From contig NZ_JAVFVT010000023.1 of assembly GCF_030929555.1 (NCBI RefSeq), positions 1 to 64,000 of the forward strand: a DNA stretch of 64,000 nt. The letters run 5' to 3'. Each line of letters starts with the position of its first letter. Position 1 is the stretch's first letter. The position numbers were made by a program, and so were the translations under genes. This document shows positions 36,950 to 45,544 of the stretch, one piece after another. Source of the DNA: Paenibacillus sp. LHD-117. Lineage in GTDB: Bacteria; Bacillota; Bacilli; Paenibacillales; Paenibacillaceae. The notes under the pieces were generated by a model. The model was not told the DNA's origin. It searched no databases and saw only the letters and a program-made list of their open reading frames with translations.

Positions 36950-37252
36950 ATGAATGGCGGCGATCATTACCGATGGATGCAAATAATGTCGAATGACATG
37001 GTCGCGTCAGCTATTTCCGGGACATCGGTCAATAGTCCCGATTCAGGCAACCGAGGTGTGGATTTTTTTTGCATTACTAGAAAAGAGGCAGAAAGTTGGA
37101 AGCGGAATCATCCTTTCTATTACAAGGGTAGCAATCGGTTTATAGCTATACGGAATGAGTCTGGAAGCGGATTGGCCATAAAAGTATATAAAGCGCTTTC
37201 ATCTGACAAAATTATCTTTTTCGCAAGCAAAAGCGGATTTGTTAATGAATAA
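36950..37252 (+). CDS. Hypothetical protein of 100 residues or less
   Basis: An open frame of 100 codons with later in-frame ATGs at 36989 and 36998. No ribosome binding site fits the first ATG. The sequence has a hydrophilic N-terminus and a C-terminal half with alternating strands (FIAIRNESGSGLAIKVYKA). No family recognised. The stretch between 36744 and 36949 holds only a weak GCTCC/GGAGC hairpin and AT-rich DNA. Confidence 0.35.
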   Translation: MNGGDHYRWMQIMSNDMVASAISGTSVNSPDSGNRGVDFFCITRKEAESWKRNHPFYYKGSNRFIAIRNESGSGLAIKVYKALSSDKIIFFASKSGFVNE

Positions 37253-37255
37253 TAA

Positions 37256-37351
37256 ATGGTTAAATTAGGAGCGAATACTTATGAAATCCGTCCGCAAAAT
37301 GAGAAAGAAAGGCTAAATGACAACATGTCTTTATTCCCTCAAGAATTGTAA
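37256..37351 (+). CDS. Possible 31-residue protein
   Basis: ATG at 37256, 3 bp after the previous frame's stop; reads MVKLGANTYEIRPQNEKE and ends FPQEL. Composition is protein-like and the close spacing suggests coupling, but there is no clear ribosome binding site. It may be a gene tail. Confidence 0.25.
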   Translation: MVKLGANTYEIRPQNEKERLNDNMSLFPQEL

Positions 37352-37523
37352 TAATCTATGTCATACTAGTCTCAAAGTTGAAGCTTGGCAGAAAATAAAC
37401 AATATTTTTACTAATATTAAAACTTCCTAATTATTGTTGTGTTATATGTCGATTTGTAGCAATCTTAACTTACCTGAGGGAGGGGACGGTAAAAGTAAGG
37501 CTTGGAAATGGAGGATTTCGTCA

Positions 37524-37823
37524 ATGGAAGTTTCGAATCAAGAGCAGAAGCGCGTAAGGCTGAAGCAATTTTTGAAAATATTATCCGAAGATCCTTCACT
37601 GGCAGGCTGGGAGAAGCTGCAGAACGCCGGTTCACTCGCCGACCTCCTTGTTTACACCGGCTATTATCCAAGAAACGATACAATAGACATGGCCAAGGTC
37701 GTGTCGCTCCTCCTAAAGAAGCTGGGTCACGAGGCTGGCTCGGAGGACATGATGGAGCATGTCATTAACGGAGGAACGGTAGAGGAATTTATGAACAAAT
37801 GGAAGGTAAGGGCGTCGGGATAA
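37524..37823 (+). CDS. Small helical protein, possibly Nif11-like
   Basis: A 99-residue acidic/basic helical protein starting at ATG 37524 behind GGAGG at a spacing of 9. Its first half (LKQFLKILSEDPSLAGWEKL, then AGSLADLLVYTGY) resembles the Nif11 domain pattern found in some peptide leaders and small regulators, but it lacks a cleavage motif and a core. It precedes the exopolysaccharide operon by about 140 bp. I cannot assign a function; the Nif11 resemblance is weak. Confidence 0.6.
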   Translation: MEVSNQEQKRVRLKQFLKILSEDPSLAGWEKLQNAGSLADLLVYTGYYPRNDTIDMAKVVSLLLKKLGHEAGSEDMMEHVINGGTVEEFMNKWKVRASG

Positions 37824-37974
37824 AGGAGAAAGGATGGAGGCGGACGCTTCTATGCCATTCTCACGCCCAAAAGTTCGCGTTTTGAATAACTAGTGCATAT
37901 AAGTATTCGTTAAGAATAATTTCTGAGCGAATCGAGGAAAAGAATAGATTTTAGGAGTAATGGAGGAGACCTTG

Positions 37975-38730
37975 TTGGAATTGAAACAATACTGGAACAT
38001 CGTCAAAAGAAGGCTGTTATTAATTGCACTCATGATTATCGTCGTTTGTACGGCCGTAGGCATTTACTCCTTCTTATTCATCAAACCGCAGTTCTCGGCT
38101 TCCTCTACGCTGATCGTCAACGACTTCAAGGACAGCGCCGAGCTGCTGCCAAGCATAGACGCAGGCTCCATTGCCTCCACGATCGGGCTCATCAAAACCT
38201 ATAAAGAGATCGTAAAATCGCCTAGCATGATGAAAAAAGTGCTGGGCGAGTATCCGGATCTTGCAAACTCATACCGTGAGCTCAGCGGCAAGGTTACCGT
38301 GAGCTCGGTTAGCGAAACGCAGATTATGACCATTACCGCCCGCGAGGACTCCTACGAGAAGGCGGCCAATACGGTCAACGCCGTTGCGACCGTTTTTCAA
38401 AAATCGGTTCCCGAGCTGATGAAAATCGACAATGTTTCCGTCTTGGACCAAGCCGATCCAAGCGAGCAGCGCGGCCCGGTGGCGCCGAATCCAATCATGA
38501 ACATTGCCGTTGCATTCATACTGGCCGCGATGGCGGGCATAGGCCTCGCCTTCCTTCTGGAGCATTTGGACGACACGGTCAAGAACGAAGAAGACGTCGA
38601 GATGCTGCTTGGCGTTCCGGTGCTGACCTCGATTCCGAGGTTTAAAGAACGCGACGCCGATGAACGAGGCAACGGGGCGACGATGACACGAGGAGCAGGG
38701 AGGGGAAGCAATGTCTCGCTTGATACGTAA
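37975..38730 (+). CDS. Polysaccharide chain-length determinant, YveK/CapA-like (Wzz)
   Basis: About 251 residues with two membrane helices (about 15-37 and 170-192) flanking an external domain, the Wzz/YveK layout. The proline-rich segment before helix 2 (GPVAPNPIMNIAVAF) is a family mark. TTG 37975 is preferred, as it gives MELKQYWNIVKRR and lies 8 bp after GGAGG; ATG 37960 is an alternative. It acts as membrane adaptor that activates the tyrosine kinase encoded next and controls polymer length. Confidence 0.9.
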   Translation: MELKQYWNIVKRRLLLIALMIIVVCTAVGIYSFLFIKPQFSASSTLIVNDFKDSAELLPSIDAGSIASTIGLIKTYKEIVKSPSMMKKVLGEYPDLANSYRELSGKVTVSSVSETQIMTITAREDSYEKAANTVNAVATVFQKSVPELMKIDNVSVLDQADPSEQRGPVAPNPIMNIAVAFILAAMAGIGLAFLLEHLDDTVKNEEDVEMLLGVPVLTSIPRFKERDADERGNGATMTRGAGRGSNVSLDT

Positions 38731-39403
38731 ATGGAATCTCATTACGGAACGAAATCCGGGTTCGCCCATCTCCGAGGGGTATCGTCTGCTGAGGACGAAC
38801 ATCGAGTTTGCGACGAACGACGATAAACCGCAAATCATGATGGTCTCCTCGTCCCAACCGGGCGAAGGAAAAAGCACGACATGCGCCAATATGGCGGTCG
38901 CATTCGCTCATGCGAACAAACGGGTGCTGGTGATCGATGCGAATTTACGAAAACCGGCGCAGCACTACATTTTTTCCGTGTCCAACCATAAAGGCTTGAC
39001 GACCGCCTTGCTGAGCCGGCTGGAGCCGCAGGAGGTCATCCAGCGGACGAGTACGGACAATCTGTCGGTTCTCGCCGCAGGCCCGACTCCTCATAATCCG
39101 TCGGAGCTGCTGTCGTCGAAGGAAATGGGCAGCCTGCTTGAGACGTTGAGGGATGCCTACGACGTCATCATTATCGACACGCCGGCGATCATGTCCGTTA
39201 CGGACGCTCAAATCGTTGCGGCGCAAAGCGATGGCGTCGTCCTGGTCATCGACTCGGGGAACGTGAAGAAAGAGGTCGTGCTCAAAGCGAAGGCCTCCCT
39301 CGCGCATGTACAAGCCAATCTGATCGGCGCCGTACTCAACAACATTAGCCGCAAACAAGCGGATTCCTATTCCTATTCCTACAAAACCGGCATCAACGCT
39401 TAG
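38711..39403 (+). CDS. Capsular/exopolysaccharide tyrosine kinase, CpsD/YwqD-like
   Basis: A 230-residue BY-kinase with Walker A (SSQPGEGKST), Walker A' (VLVIDANLRKP) and Walker B (VIIIDTPAI). The C-terminal tyrosine cluster YSYSYKTG is the autophosphorylation site. It overlaps the YveK-like gene by 20 bp. It works with that adaptor to regulate polymer synthesis and probably phosphorylates the UDP-glucose dehydrogenase or priming transferase encoded downstream, as known for BY-kinases. Confidence 0.93.
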   Translation: MSRLIRKWNLITERNPGSPISEGYRLLRTNIEFATNDDKPQIMMVSSSQPGEGKSTTCANMAVAFAHANKRVLVIDANLRKPAQHYIFSVSNHKGLTTALLSRLEPQEVIQRTSTDNLSVLAAGPTPHNPSELLSSKEMGSLLETLRDAYDVIIIDTPAIMSVTDAQIVAAQSDGVVLVIDSGNVKKEVVLKAKASLAHVQANLIGAVLNNISRKQADSYSYSYKTGINA

Positions 39404-39430
39404 CGTCACAACATCAAGCTATGAGTGCGT

Positions 39431-39635
39431 GTTCATAAAGTTCGGTTCTCAGTACCGAGAAGATTGGATGAAGCTAGAAACTGAGGAGCGGAGCGTAGCA
39501 GAGCTACGTGAGCACCTGCAATGTTTCCGAAGGAAACATACTTCGTAAGCATTCGCTAAGGTTCGGCTGAATTCAAGATTCGATGTCGAGTAAGCTTCTA
39601 GGAATACTTCGTAATGGGAAGCGGACTTTTTGAAC
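39431..39635 (+). repeat. Structured interspersed repeat, copy A
   Basis: A 205-bp element beginning GTTCATAAAG and ending GGACTTTTTGAAC. It shares its sequence with copies B and C, including CACCGAGAAGATTG-like, CTGAGGAGCGGAGCGTAG and GCTACGTGAGCAC blocks. This copy carries about 38 extra bases in the middle with an ATGTTTCC-GAA-GGAAACAT hairpin. Plus orientation. Confidence 0.9.
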
Positions 39636-39741
39636 AACCTCTATAACGGAAGGTAATGTCTCCTGCACCTTTATCACCGGAGGCACTCGGTCATGCTGTG
39701 GGTCAATTGACCTTAGACGTTAATCGTCAAGGGTGTGACGT

Positions 39742-39869
39742 GAGGGAGGGTTAAATGCCCTGTAGCTTTATTTTTCATGTTTTCTTCGGATTTTTCACTA
39801 AAAATCCGAGCTATGTTTTCAGGGGCAAGGAAAGCATAGCTCGCATTTTTAGCGTCTCGATAGAATGCG
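39742..39869 (+). ncRNA. Structured leader RNA with pseudoknot, EAR/epsC-RNA candidate
   Basis: Three hairpins follow each other: CGGATTTTT / AAAAATCCG (39787-39808), AGCTATG / CATAGCT (39809-39841) and CGCATT / AATGCG (39842-39869). The loop of the second contains CAGGGGCA (39820-39827), which can pair with TGCCCTG at 39756-39762, forming a pseudoknot. Its place between the tyrosine kinase and galU matches the EAR (epsC) antitermination RNA known between epsB and epsC in Bacillales. Identity with that family is unproven. Confidence 0.5.
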
Positions 39870-39901
39870 AAAAAAATAAATAGAGGATAGGGTGAAGTCA
39901 A

Positions 39902-40804
39902 ATGAAAAAAGTGAGAAAAGCCATTATTCCTGCTGCGGGACTCGGTACCCGGTTTTTGCCTGCGACGAAAGCCATGCCGAAAGAAATGCTTCCTATCGTT
40001 GATAAGCCCACTATTCAATACATCGTAGAAGAAGCCATCGAATCGGGCGTCGAAGACATCATCGTCGTGACGGGCAAAGGCAAACGGGCGATCGAGGACC
40101 ACTTTGACAGCGCGTTTGAGCTGGAATACACGCTCGAGAACAAAGGAAAGCTCGACATTTTGGAAGAGGTAAGGAAATCGTCCAACGTTAACCTTCACTA
40201 TATTAGGCAAAAAGAAGCGAAAGGGCTTGGCCACGCCGTCTGGTGCGCCCGCAATTTCATCGGGGACGAGCCGTTCGCCGTTCTGCTTGGCGACGATATC
40301 GTGGAAGCAGACACGCCTTGCACCAGGCAGCTGATTGAGCAGTACGAGCTCACGCAGCGTTCGGTTATCGGCGTGCAAGCCGTTCATCCGGATCAGACGG
40401 ACCGCTACGGGATCGTCGATGCCGGCGAGACGATGGGCCGCCTATATCAGGTGAATCGGTTCGTCGAGAAGCCGCCGAAGGGACAAGCGCCTTCCAACCT
40501 GGCCATTATGGGCCGCTATGTCCTTACCCCGGAAATATTCGAATACTTAGGCCGGCAGGAAATCGGCGCGGGCGGAGAAATTCAACTGACCGACGCGATC
40601 CAGAAGCTGAACGTGGCTCAAGGCGTTTATGCCTACGATTTTCAAGGCAGGCGCTATGACGTAGGCGAAAGGCTTGGCTTTATTATGACGACCGTCGATT
40701 TCGCGCTCCGGAATAACGAGCTTCGCCATCAGCTCTTGAACCAGCTTGGCGAATTGTTAGAGAGAGAGCACGGGAAGCAATTAATCGCAATAGGGGGTGA
40801 ATAA
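39902..40804 (+). CDS. galU: UTP-glucose-1-phosphate uridylyltransferase
   Basis: A 300-residue GT-A-fold nucleotidyltransferase with the signature [19 protein letters not shown] at residues 15-33, LLGDDIV near 110 and FVEKP for sugar-phosphate binding. It makes UDP-glucose, the donor for the sugar transferases downstream and the substrate of the UDP-glucose dehydrogenase at 55133. Ribosome binding site AGGATAGGGTGAAG. It follows the pseudoknot RNA candidate and touches the next gene (1-bp overlap). Confidence 0.95.
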   Translation: MKKVRKAIIPAAGLGTRFLPATKAMPKEMLPIVDKPTIQYIVEEAIESGVEDIIVVTGKGKRAIEDHFDSAFELEYTLENKGKLDILEEVRKSSNVNLHYIRQKEAKGLGHAVWCARNFIGDEPFAVLLGDDIVEADTPCTRQLIEQYELTQRSVIGVQAVHPDQTDRYGIVDAGETMGRLYQVNRFVEKPPKGQAPSNLAIMGRYVLTPEIFEYLGRQEIGAGGEIQLTDAIQKLNVAQGVYAYDFQGRRYDVGERLGFIMTTVDFALRNNELRHQLLNQLGELLEREHGKQLIAIGGE

Positions 40805-41469
40805 TGATGCAACCGCATTTCCGCGATGAAGTCGTATTGAACACGCCTAACGAATATCGATTTTCCTTGAATTCGGTATTGAAGAGGACCATTGACGTAA
40901 CCGGTTCGCTGGTAGGCTTGCTTCTGTTAAGCCCGTTGTTCGTCATCATTGCCGTTCTGATCAAACTCGAGGATCCGAAAGGCTCCTTATTTTTTTACCA
41001 AACGAGAATCGGCAAGAACGAGAAGCCGTTCCGGATGTATAAATTCCGCTCTATGGTAAGCAACGCCGAAGAAAAGCTGAAGGAGCTGCTCGCCCAGAAC
41101 GAAATCGAGGGCGCTATGTTCAAGATGAAGAACGACCCGCGCATTACGAAGGTCGGGAAGTTCATCCGCAAAACGAGCATTGACGAGCTTCCGCAGCTGA
41201 TCAACGTGCTTCGGGGCGATATGTCCCTGGTCGGTCCGAGACCTCCTCTAGTCAGGGAAGTTGCGGAATATACCGATTACGACAAGCTGCGTTTGACGGT
41301 TACGCCCGGCTGCACGGGTCTATGGCAGGTTAGCGGCCGCAATGAATTGAGTTTTAAGGAAATGGTCGAACTGGACTTGAAATATATTCAAAATCGGAGC
41401 GTCGCGTTTGACTTGCTCATCATATTCAAAACATTCAGAGTGCTTCTTGGGGCAAAGGATGCTTTCTAA
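40804..41469 (+). CDS. Undecaprenyl-phosphate sugar phosphotransferase (priming)
   Basis: A 221-residue bacterial sugar transferase (PF02397 type): one N-terminal membrane segment (VTGSLVGLLLLSPLFVIIAV), then motifs KFRSM, the DE.PQ catalytic region (TSIDELPQLINVLRGDMSLVGPRPP, about residues 127-151) and GLWQVSGRN. It transfers a sugar phosphate to undecaprenyl phosphate, starting the repeat unit on the inner membrane face. The short form without the N-terminal membrane bundle is usual in Gram-positives. Confidence 0.95.
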   Translation: MMQPHFRDEVVLNTPNEYRFSLNSVLKRTIDVTGSLVGLLLLSPLFVIIAVLIKLEDPKGSLFFYQTRIGKNEKPFRMYKFRSMVSNAEEKLKELLAQNEIEGAMFKMKNDPRITKVGKFIRKTSIDELPQLINVLRGDMSLVGPRPPLVREVAEYTDYDKLRLTVTPGCTGLWQVSGRNELSFKEMVELDLKYIQNRSVAFDLLIIFKTFRVLLGAKDAF

Positions 41470-41481
41470 GGCGGAAAACGG

Positions 41482-42738
41482 ATGAAAAAGATCATGTTTA
41501 TTACGAATAGGCTGCCGTTTCCAAATACGGACGGCAGGAAAAATCTGCTTCAGCAATACATTCAGCAAATCAAAGACATTTATCCCGAATGCCGGATCGT
41601 GAACTTGTCCTTCGTAGACGACAAGAAGTACTTGAAGGACCGGCCGGATACGATTGCCCGGCTCGAATGTCTGGAGCTGCCGGGCATGGCCGAAAAGCTG
41701 TTCAATGCTCTGGTCTATTCCGTGCTCCTGCGGAAATGGCCGCTTCAAGTGTCGGTCTACTACTCCCGGAGAACGCATCGGCGAATCAAACGGTTGATCG
41801 AGGAAGAGCAGCCGGATTTCATCCTCTACGATATGGTGCGCGTCGCGGAGTACGTTGCGGACGGTAACGGGCAGCGCGTGCTCAGCTACGATGATCTGCT
41901 GTCCTTGCGCTATGAACGCCAGCTTCAATGGTTCCAGTACATTCCGTCGGTATTCGGCGGTTTTTCGGACAAGCTCCCGTCCGGACTCAAGCGGTTTGCC
42001 GATGTGAAGTTCATTCAGAAATGGCTCGTCTCGTTCGAGAGCAAGCTGTTGCACAAGTACGAAAAGCATGTTGCCCGCCATTTCCAACATCTGATCTTCA
42101 CTTCGCCCAAAGAAGCGGAAACATTCCGGCAAGTCGTCAGTCACCGCTCTTGTCTCGGCATCCCGATGCGATTCGATCCGGATGGGCAATCGGCGGGGAT
42201 TCCCCGCCCGTACGATCGGAACAAGCTCGTCTTTGTCGGGAAGATGGACATTCCCCACAATAGCTCCGCTTGCGTTTTTTTCTGCGAGAAGATATGGCCT
42301 AGCATCAAGCGGAAGGCGCCTGACGCAACGTTCTATATCATCGGCAAAAGCCCGACCGCGGAAGTGCTAAGGCTGCAGCAGACCTGTCCCGGAGTTATCG
42401 TAACCGGAGAAGTGGACAACGTGAAGCAGGTCGTGAGCGATGCCGCCTTAATGATCGCTCCGCTTCTGTTCGGTACGGGAATTAAAACGAAAATCGTCGA
42501 GGCGATGTCTTGGGGCGTTCCGGTCGTCACGAATCCGATCGGCGGCGAAGGCATCAACGCCATCAATCGCGAGGATCTGTTCGTCTCCGAAACGGATGAG
42601 GAAATGGTGCAGAACGTGCTCCTGTTACTGAACAACGAAGAGATTAACGAAAAAGTTTCGCGCAATTCGATCCGTTACGTGACCCGTCATTTCAGCAGCT
42701 CCGTCACCCGCAAAAATTTGGAGCTGATTTTATCGTAG
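41482..42738 (+). CDS. Glycosyltransferase family 4-like
   Basis: A 418-residue GT-B glycosyltransferase. The C-terminal half shows LVFVGKMDIPHN, LLFGTGIKTKIVEAMSWGVPVV and TNPIGGEGI, typical of GT4 enzymes using nucleotide sugars. No membrane segment; a cytoplasmic, membrane-associated enzyme extending the lipid-linked repeat unit. Donor and acceptor are unknown. Start ATG at 41482 behind AAGGCGGAAAACGG. Confidence 0.9.
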   Translation: MKKIMFITNRLPFPNTDGRKNLLQQYIQQIKDIYPECRIVNLSFVDDKKYLKDRPDTIARLECLELPGMAEKLFNALVYSVLLRKWPLQVSVYYSRRTHRRIKRLIEEEQPDFILYDMVRVAEYVADGNGQRVLSYDDLLSLRYERQLQWFQYIPSVFGGFSDKLPSGLKRFADVKFIQKWLVSFESKLLHKYEKHVARHFQHLIFTSPKEAETFRQVVSHRSCLGIPMRFDPDGQSAGIPRPYDRNKLVFVGKMDIPHNSSACVFFCEKIWPSIKRKAPDATFYIIGKSPTAEVLRLQQTCPGVIVTGEVDNVKQVVSDAALMIAPLLFGTGIKTKIVEAMSWGVPVVTNPIGGEGINAINREDLFVSETDEEMVQNVLLLLNNEEINEKVSRNSIRYVTRHFSSSVTRKNLELILS

Positions 42739-42757
42739 GGCAATTGCGCCAAAGCAG

Positions 42758-44137
42758 GTGTTGGTTATCATCCGGAATCTTGTAATCGCGCTATTCCTAT
42801 TATCCTTGATGCTCTTAACGTACGACAGCTTGCCTTATATCCCTTTCTCGGTCTACCGGCCGGTCTCGATGTTTCCGATGTTCCTTGCTTCCGTCTTGCT
42901 CCTGCTGACCGACTTCAGGTTCAAGAAGGGGGATGTCTTTCTTCTTCTCTTCATGATGTACAGCATCGGGCATTCCTTGATCGCGGCTATGTCGAACGGC
43001 GATATCGGCAGCAGCGCGTCGCATATTGTTACGCTGCTGTTCGGCCTGTCGATGTACCGGGTAACGGTATATGTCTCCGAACAAGCGAAGAAAGATCCGG
43101 AAATTTTGAAGGGCATCGCCAAAAGCATCGCGATCGCGTTTATTCCACCGCTCGCGGCCGGTTTCCTGCAGCTCGTCGATTCGTTCTTCGTCCGCAACGG
43201 ATTTTCCGGCGCCTTCACGGGACTATTCGCGGAGAAGGTGTATCTCCGAAGAATTCAGATGCTGTCGGGCGAGCCTTCATGGGCGGCGATCCATATGCTG
43301 AGCGGCGGGCTGATCATGTTTTTCCTGTACAAACGGGGCTTCCGCAAGCAGCTGCTCCTGTTCGTCGCCACGATATTGCTTATGGTGGCGTCGTTCTCGG
43401 CCTACGCCTATACGGTGCTGCTGACCGCGCTGCTCATTTACGTGCTGGTAACGAACAAGAACAGGGGCAAGATGCTGGCCGTTCTGACGGTCTGCGCCTT
43501 GGTCGTCGTCGTGGGCGTGCCTTATCTGATCGAGACGTTCAAGATAAGCGGCTACTTTACGGAGCGGTTTCAGTTCGATTTCAAACAATTGATGAATAGC
43601 GACAATTCTTTTTTTATTCGGCTGGTGTTTCCGGCCATCGGTTTCCTGGAATTTGCCAGACATCCGATTTTCGGAGTAGGCGGCGGTTTTTATTATACGG
43701 AATTTGCCTCCCTTCTACAGCAGCATTTCAGCAGCGGATTGAAGTTCACCGAAGTTTACGATCTTGTGTTTAATAAGCCCGATGCAGCCACGTCGAGAAA
43801 TCTGGTGTCGAAGGTGTTCGCCGAGGAAGGCCTTATCGGGGTTATCCTTTTTGGAGGGTTTCTAGTTTCGATCTTTCGTAGCTGCGGGGCAAATCCGTAT
43901 TCGAAATTCGCTTTTGCGTTATGCATCGCGCTTGTCATGAATTTTGATTCTTATGCTTTTCTGGATTTCTGGTTGTTGTTCGGGTTCATCCGCGGTGGTG
44001 GGTTCGAAACGGAAGCCTTGCGTACCGGCCTTCCCGTACGCGCTCCCGTTCGGGCAAGAGGCCTGATGCCGCCCGTCAGACCTATTTATAGTGCGAGTTC
44101 AAAAAGCTCAGTTTTCAGCACCGAGAAGATTGAATGA
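42758..44137 (+). CDS. O-antigen ligase/polymerase-like membrane protein (Wzy)
   Basis: A 459-residue protein with about 11-12 membrane helices and a larger outer loop, the Wzy/O-antigen ligase layout. It likely polymerises repeat units at the outer membrane face. The start is uncertain (GTG 42758 with a weak ribosome binding site). The last 13 or so codons (from 44097) and the stop are supplied by repeat copy B, which has entered the 3' end and added ASSKSSVFSTEKIE-like residues. The functional part probably ends before that. Confidence 0.85.
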   Translation: MLVIIRNLVIALFLLSLMLLTYDSLPYIPFSVYRPVSMFPMFLASVLLLLTDFRFKKGDVFLLLFMMYSIGHSLIAAMSNGDIGSSASHIVTLLFGLSMYRVTVYVSEQAKKDPEILKGIAKSIAIAFIPPLAAGFLQLVDSFFVRNGFSGAFTGLFAEKVYLRRIQMLSGEPSWAAIHMLSGGLIMFFLYKRGFRKQLLLFVATILLMVASFSAYAYTVLLTALLIYVLVTNKNRGKMLAVLTVCALVVVVGVPYLIETFKISGYFTERFQFDFKQLMNSDNSFFIRLVFPAIGFLEFARHPIFGVGGGFYYTEFASLLQQHFSSGLKFTEVYDLVFNKPDAATSRNLVSKVFAEEGLIGVILFGGFLVSIFRSCGANPYSKFAFALCIALVMNFDSYAFLDFWLLFGFIRGGGFETEALRTGLPVRAPVRARGLMPPVRPIYSASSKSSVFSTEKIE

Positions 44138-44263
44138 AGCTAGGAACTGAGGAGCGGAGCGTAGCAGCGCTACGTGAGCACCGGAAGTTCCGGCTGAATT
44201 CAATATTCGACGTCGAGTAGGCTTCCCGAATATGCTTCGTGATCAAAAGTGGGCTTTTTGAAC
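44097..44263 (+). repeat. Structured interspersed repeat, copy B
   Basis: A 167-bp copy from GTTCAAAAAGC to GGGCTTTTTGAAC, plus orientation. Inner blocks match copies A and C. The terminal inverted repeats can pair as a long stem, and an internal GGAGCGTAG-CAG-CGCTACG-like hairpin is visible. It overlaps the end of the wzy-like frame. Confidence 0.9.
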
Positions 44264-44293
44264 AACCTCTTATAGCGAATGGAGACGAAAGGC

Positions 44294-45541
44294 ATGAAGA
44301 TCGTAATCGTAAACAGCTTGTATACGCCGTATATTATCGGCGGCGCGGAAATATCGACGCAAATTTTGGCCGAGACGCTTGAACCGGCGGCCGACGTGCA
44401 CGTGATCACGACAGGCGGGCAGAAGAGGAGCGCCGGCATCTTGTCGGAACGGATTAACGGGGTTATGGTTCACCGCCTCCCCTACAACAATTTGTATTGG
44501 ATTGGCGACGGGGAAGGCCGAGGCACGCTGCATAAGACGGCCCGCAGGCTTGTCGATATGTATAATCCGATGCAAATCGGGACCGTATCGAGCCTGCTCA
44601 CGCAAATACGGCCGGATCTCGTCCATACGCAAAATTTGTCCGGGTTCGGAGCAGGGATCTGGTCGGCTTTCCACCAAGCGGGCGTGCCGATCGTGCATAC
44701 GCTGCGGGATTATTCGCTCATCTCGCCCGTTAGCTCGCCTATCGCGAGTCCGCTATTGGCACGGTTATACAAGCTGCCTTCCCTTGCGTTCAGCAAGCGG
44801 GTAACCGCGGTGGTCGGCATATCCTCGCATATTTTAAACCGGCACACGGAATCGGGCTTGTTCCCGAATGCGGAGCACCTTGTCATTCCGAACGCGGTGG
44901 AGGGCGACATTGGCGCTGGCGAGAAGAAGGAATTCGCGCGCAAGCCGCTGCGCGTCGGTTATTTCGGCAGAATCGAGCAGGAGAAAGGCGTCCGCGAAAT
45001 CGTCGATGCCGTCCTCTCGCTGCCGCAAGGGAGGGTGGAGCGGCTCTATGTATGCGGCGAAGGCAAGCTGAAGGAAGAACTGACGGCTGCGTGCGGCGAT
45101 GACGAACGCATCGTGTTCACCGGCAAAGTGAAGCCGGCCGAGGCGCGGGAGCTCATGGCCAAGGTGGACGTAACCGTCGTTCCCTCGATTTGGGAAGAGC
45201 CGTTCGGTCGGGTCATTATCGAATCCTATCAAGTCGGGACGCCCGTATACGCCTCGGCTGTAGGCGGAATCCCCGACGTCGTCATGAACCGCGGATTTCT
45301 GTTCGCGCCGGGCAGTACGGGTGCGATCCGGGACAAGCTGATGGAATATTTCCACTACTCGGCCGAGGAGAAAGAAACGATTCAAAAGGAGTGCCTGGAG
45401 CACAGCCGCAAATTCACCAAGCAATCGCTGCTAGAACAGCATACGGAATTGTATAAGTCGGTCATGCTTCAACAATCCGGCATTGCACAATCGGAGAATG
45501 TGTTTTCCGGGAAAAAAATGAAGGCCGGCGCGGGAAGGTAG
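44294..45541 (+). CDS. Glycosyltransferase family 4
   Basis: A 415-residue GT-B enzyme. N-terminal domain with YTPYIIGGAEIST; C-terminal donor-binding domain with RVGYFGRIEQEKGV, VVPSIWEEPFGRVIIESYQ and GTPVYASAVGGIPD, the classical GT4 signature with the EEPFG...E motif. ATG 44294 is used, as GGAGA lies 8 bp upstream. It acts in repeat-unit assembly. Sugar specificity unknown. Confidence 0.93.
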   Translation: MKIVIVNSLYTPYIIGGAEISTQILAETLEPAADVHVITTGGQKRSAGILSERINGVMVHRLPYNNLYWIGDGEGRGTLHKTARRLVDMYNPMQIGTVSSLLTQIRPDLVHTQNLSGFGAGIWSAFHQAGVPIVHTLRDYSLISPVSSPIASPLLARLYKLPSLAFSKRVTAVVGISSHILNRHTESGLFPNAEHLVIPNAVEGDIGAGEKKEFARKPLRVGYFGRIEQEKGVREIVDAVLSLPQGRVERLYVCGEGKLKEELTAACGDDERIVFTGKVKPAEARELMAKVDVTVVPSIWEEPFGRVIIESYQVGTPVYASAVGGIPDVVMNRGFLFAPGSTGAIRDKLMEYFHYSAEEKETIQKECLEHSRKFTKQSLLEQHTELYKSVMLQQSGIAQSENVFSGKKMKAGAGR

Positions 45542-45544
45542 TCT

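Noticed and set aside
39431-39635. Simple rho-independent terminator
   Set aside because: The structure is about 200 bp long, recurs at two other places with conserved inner sequence and has no T tract of the usual kind directly after a short stem.
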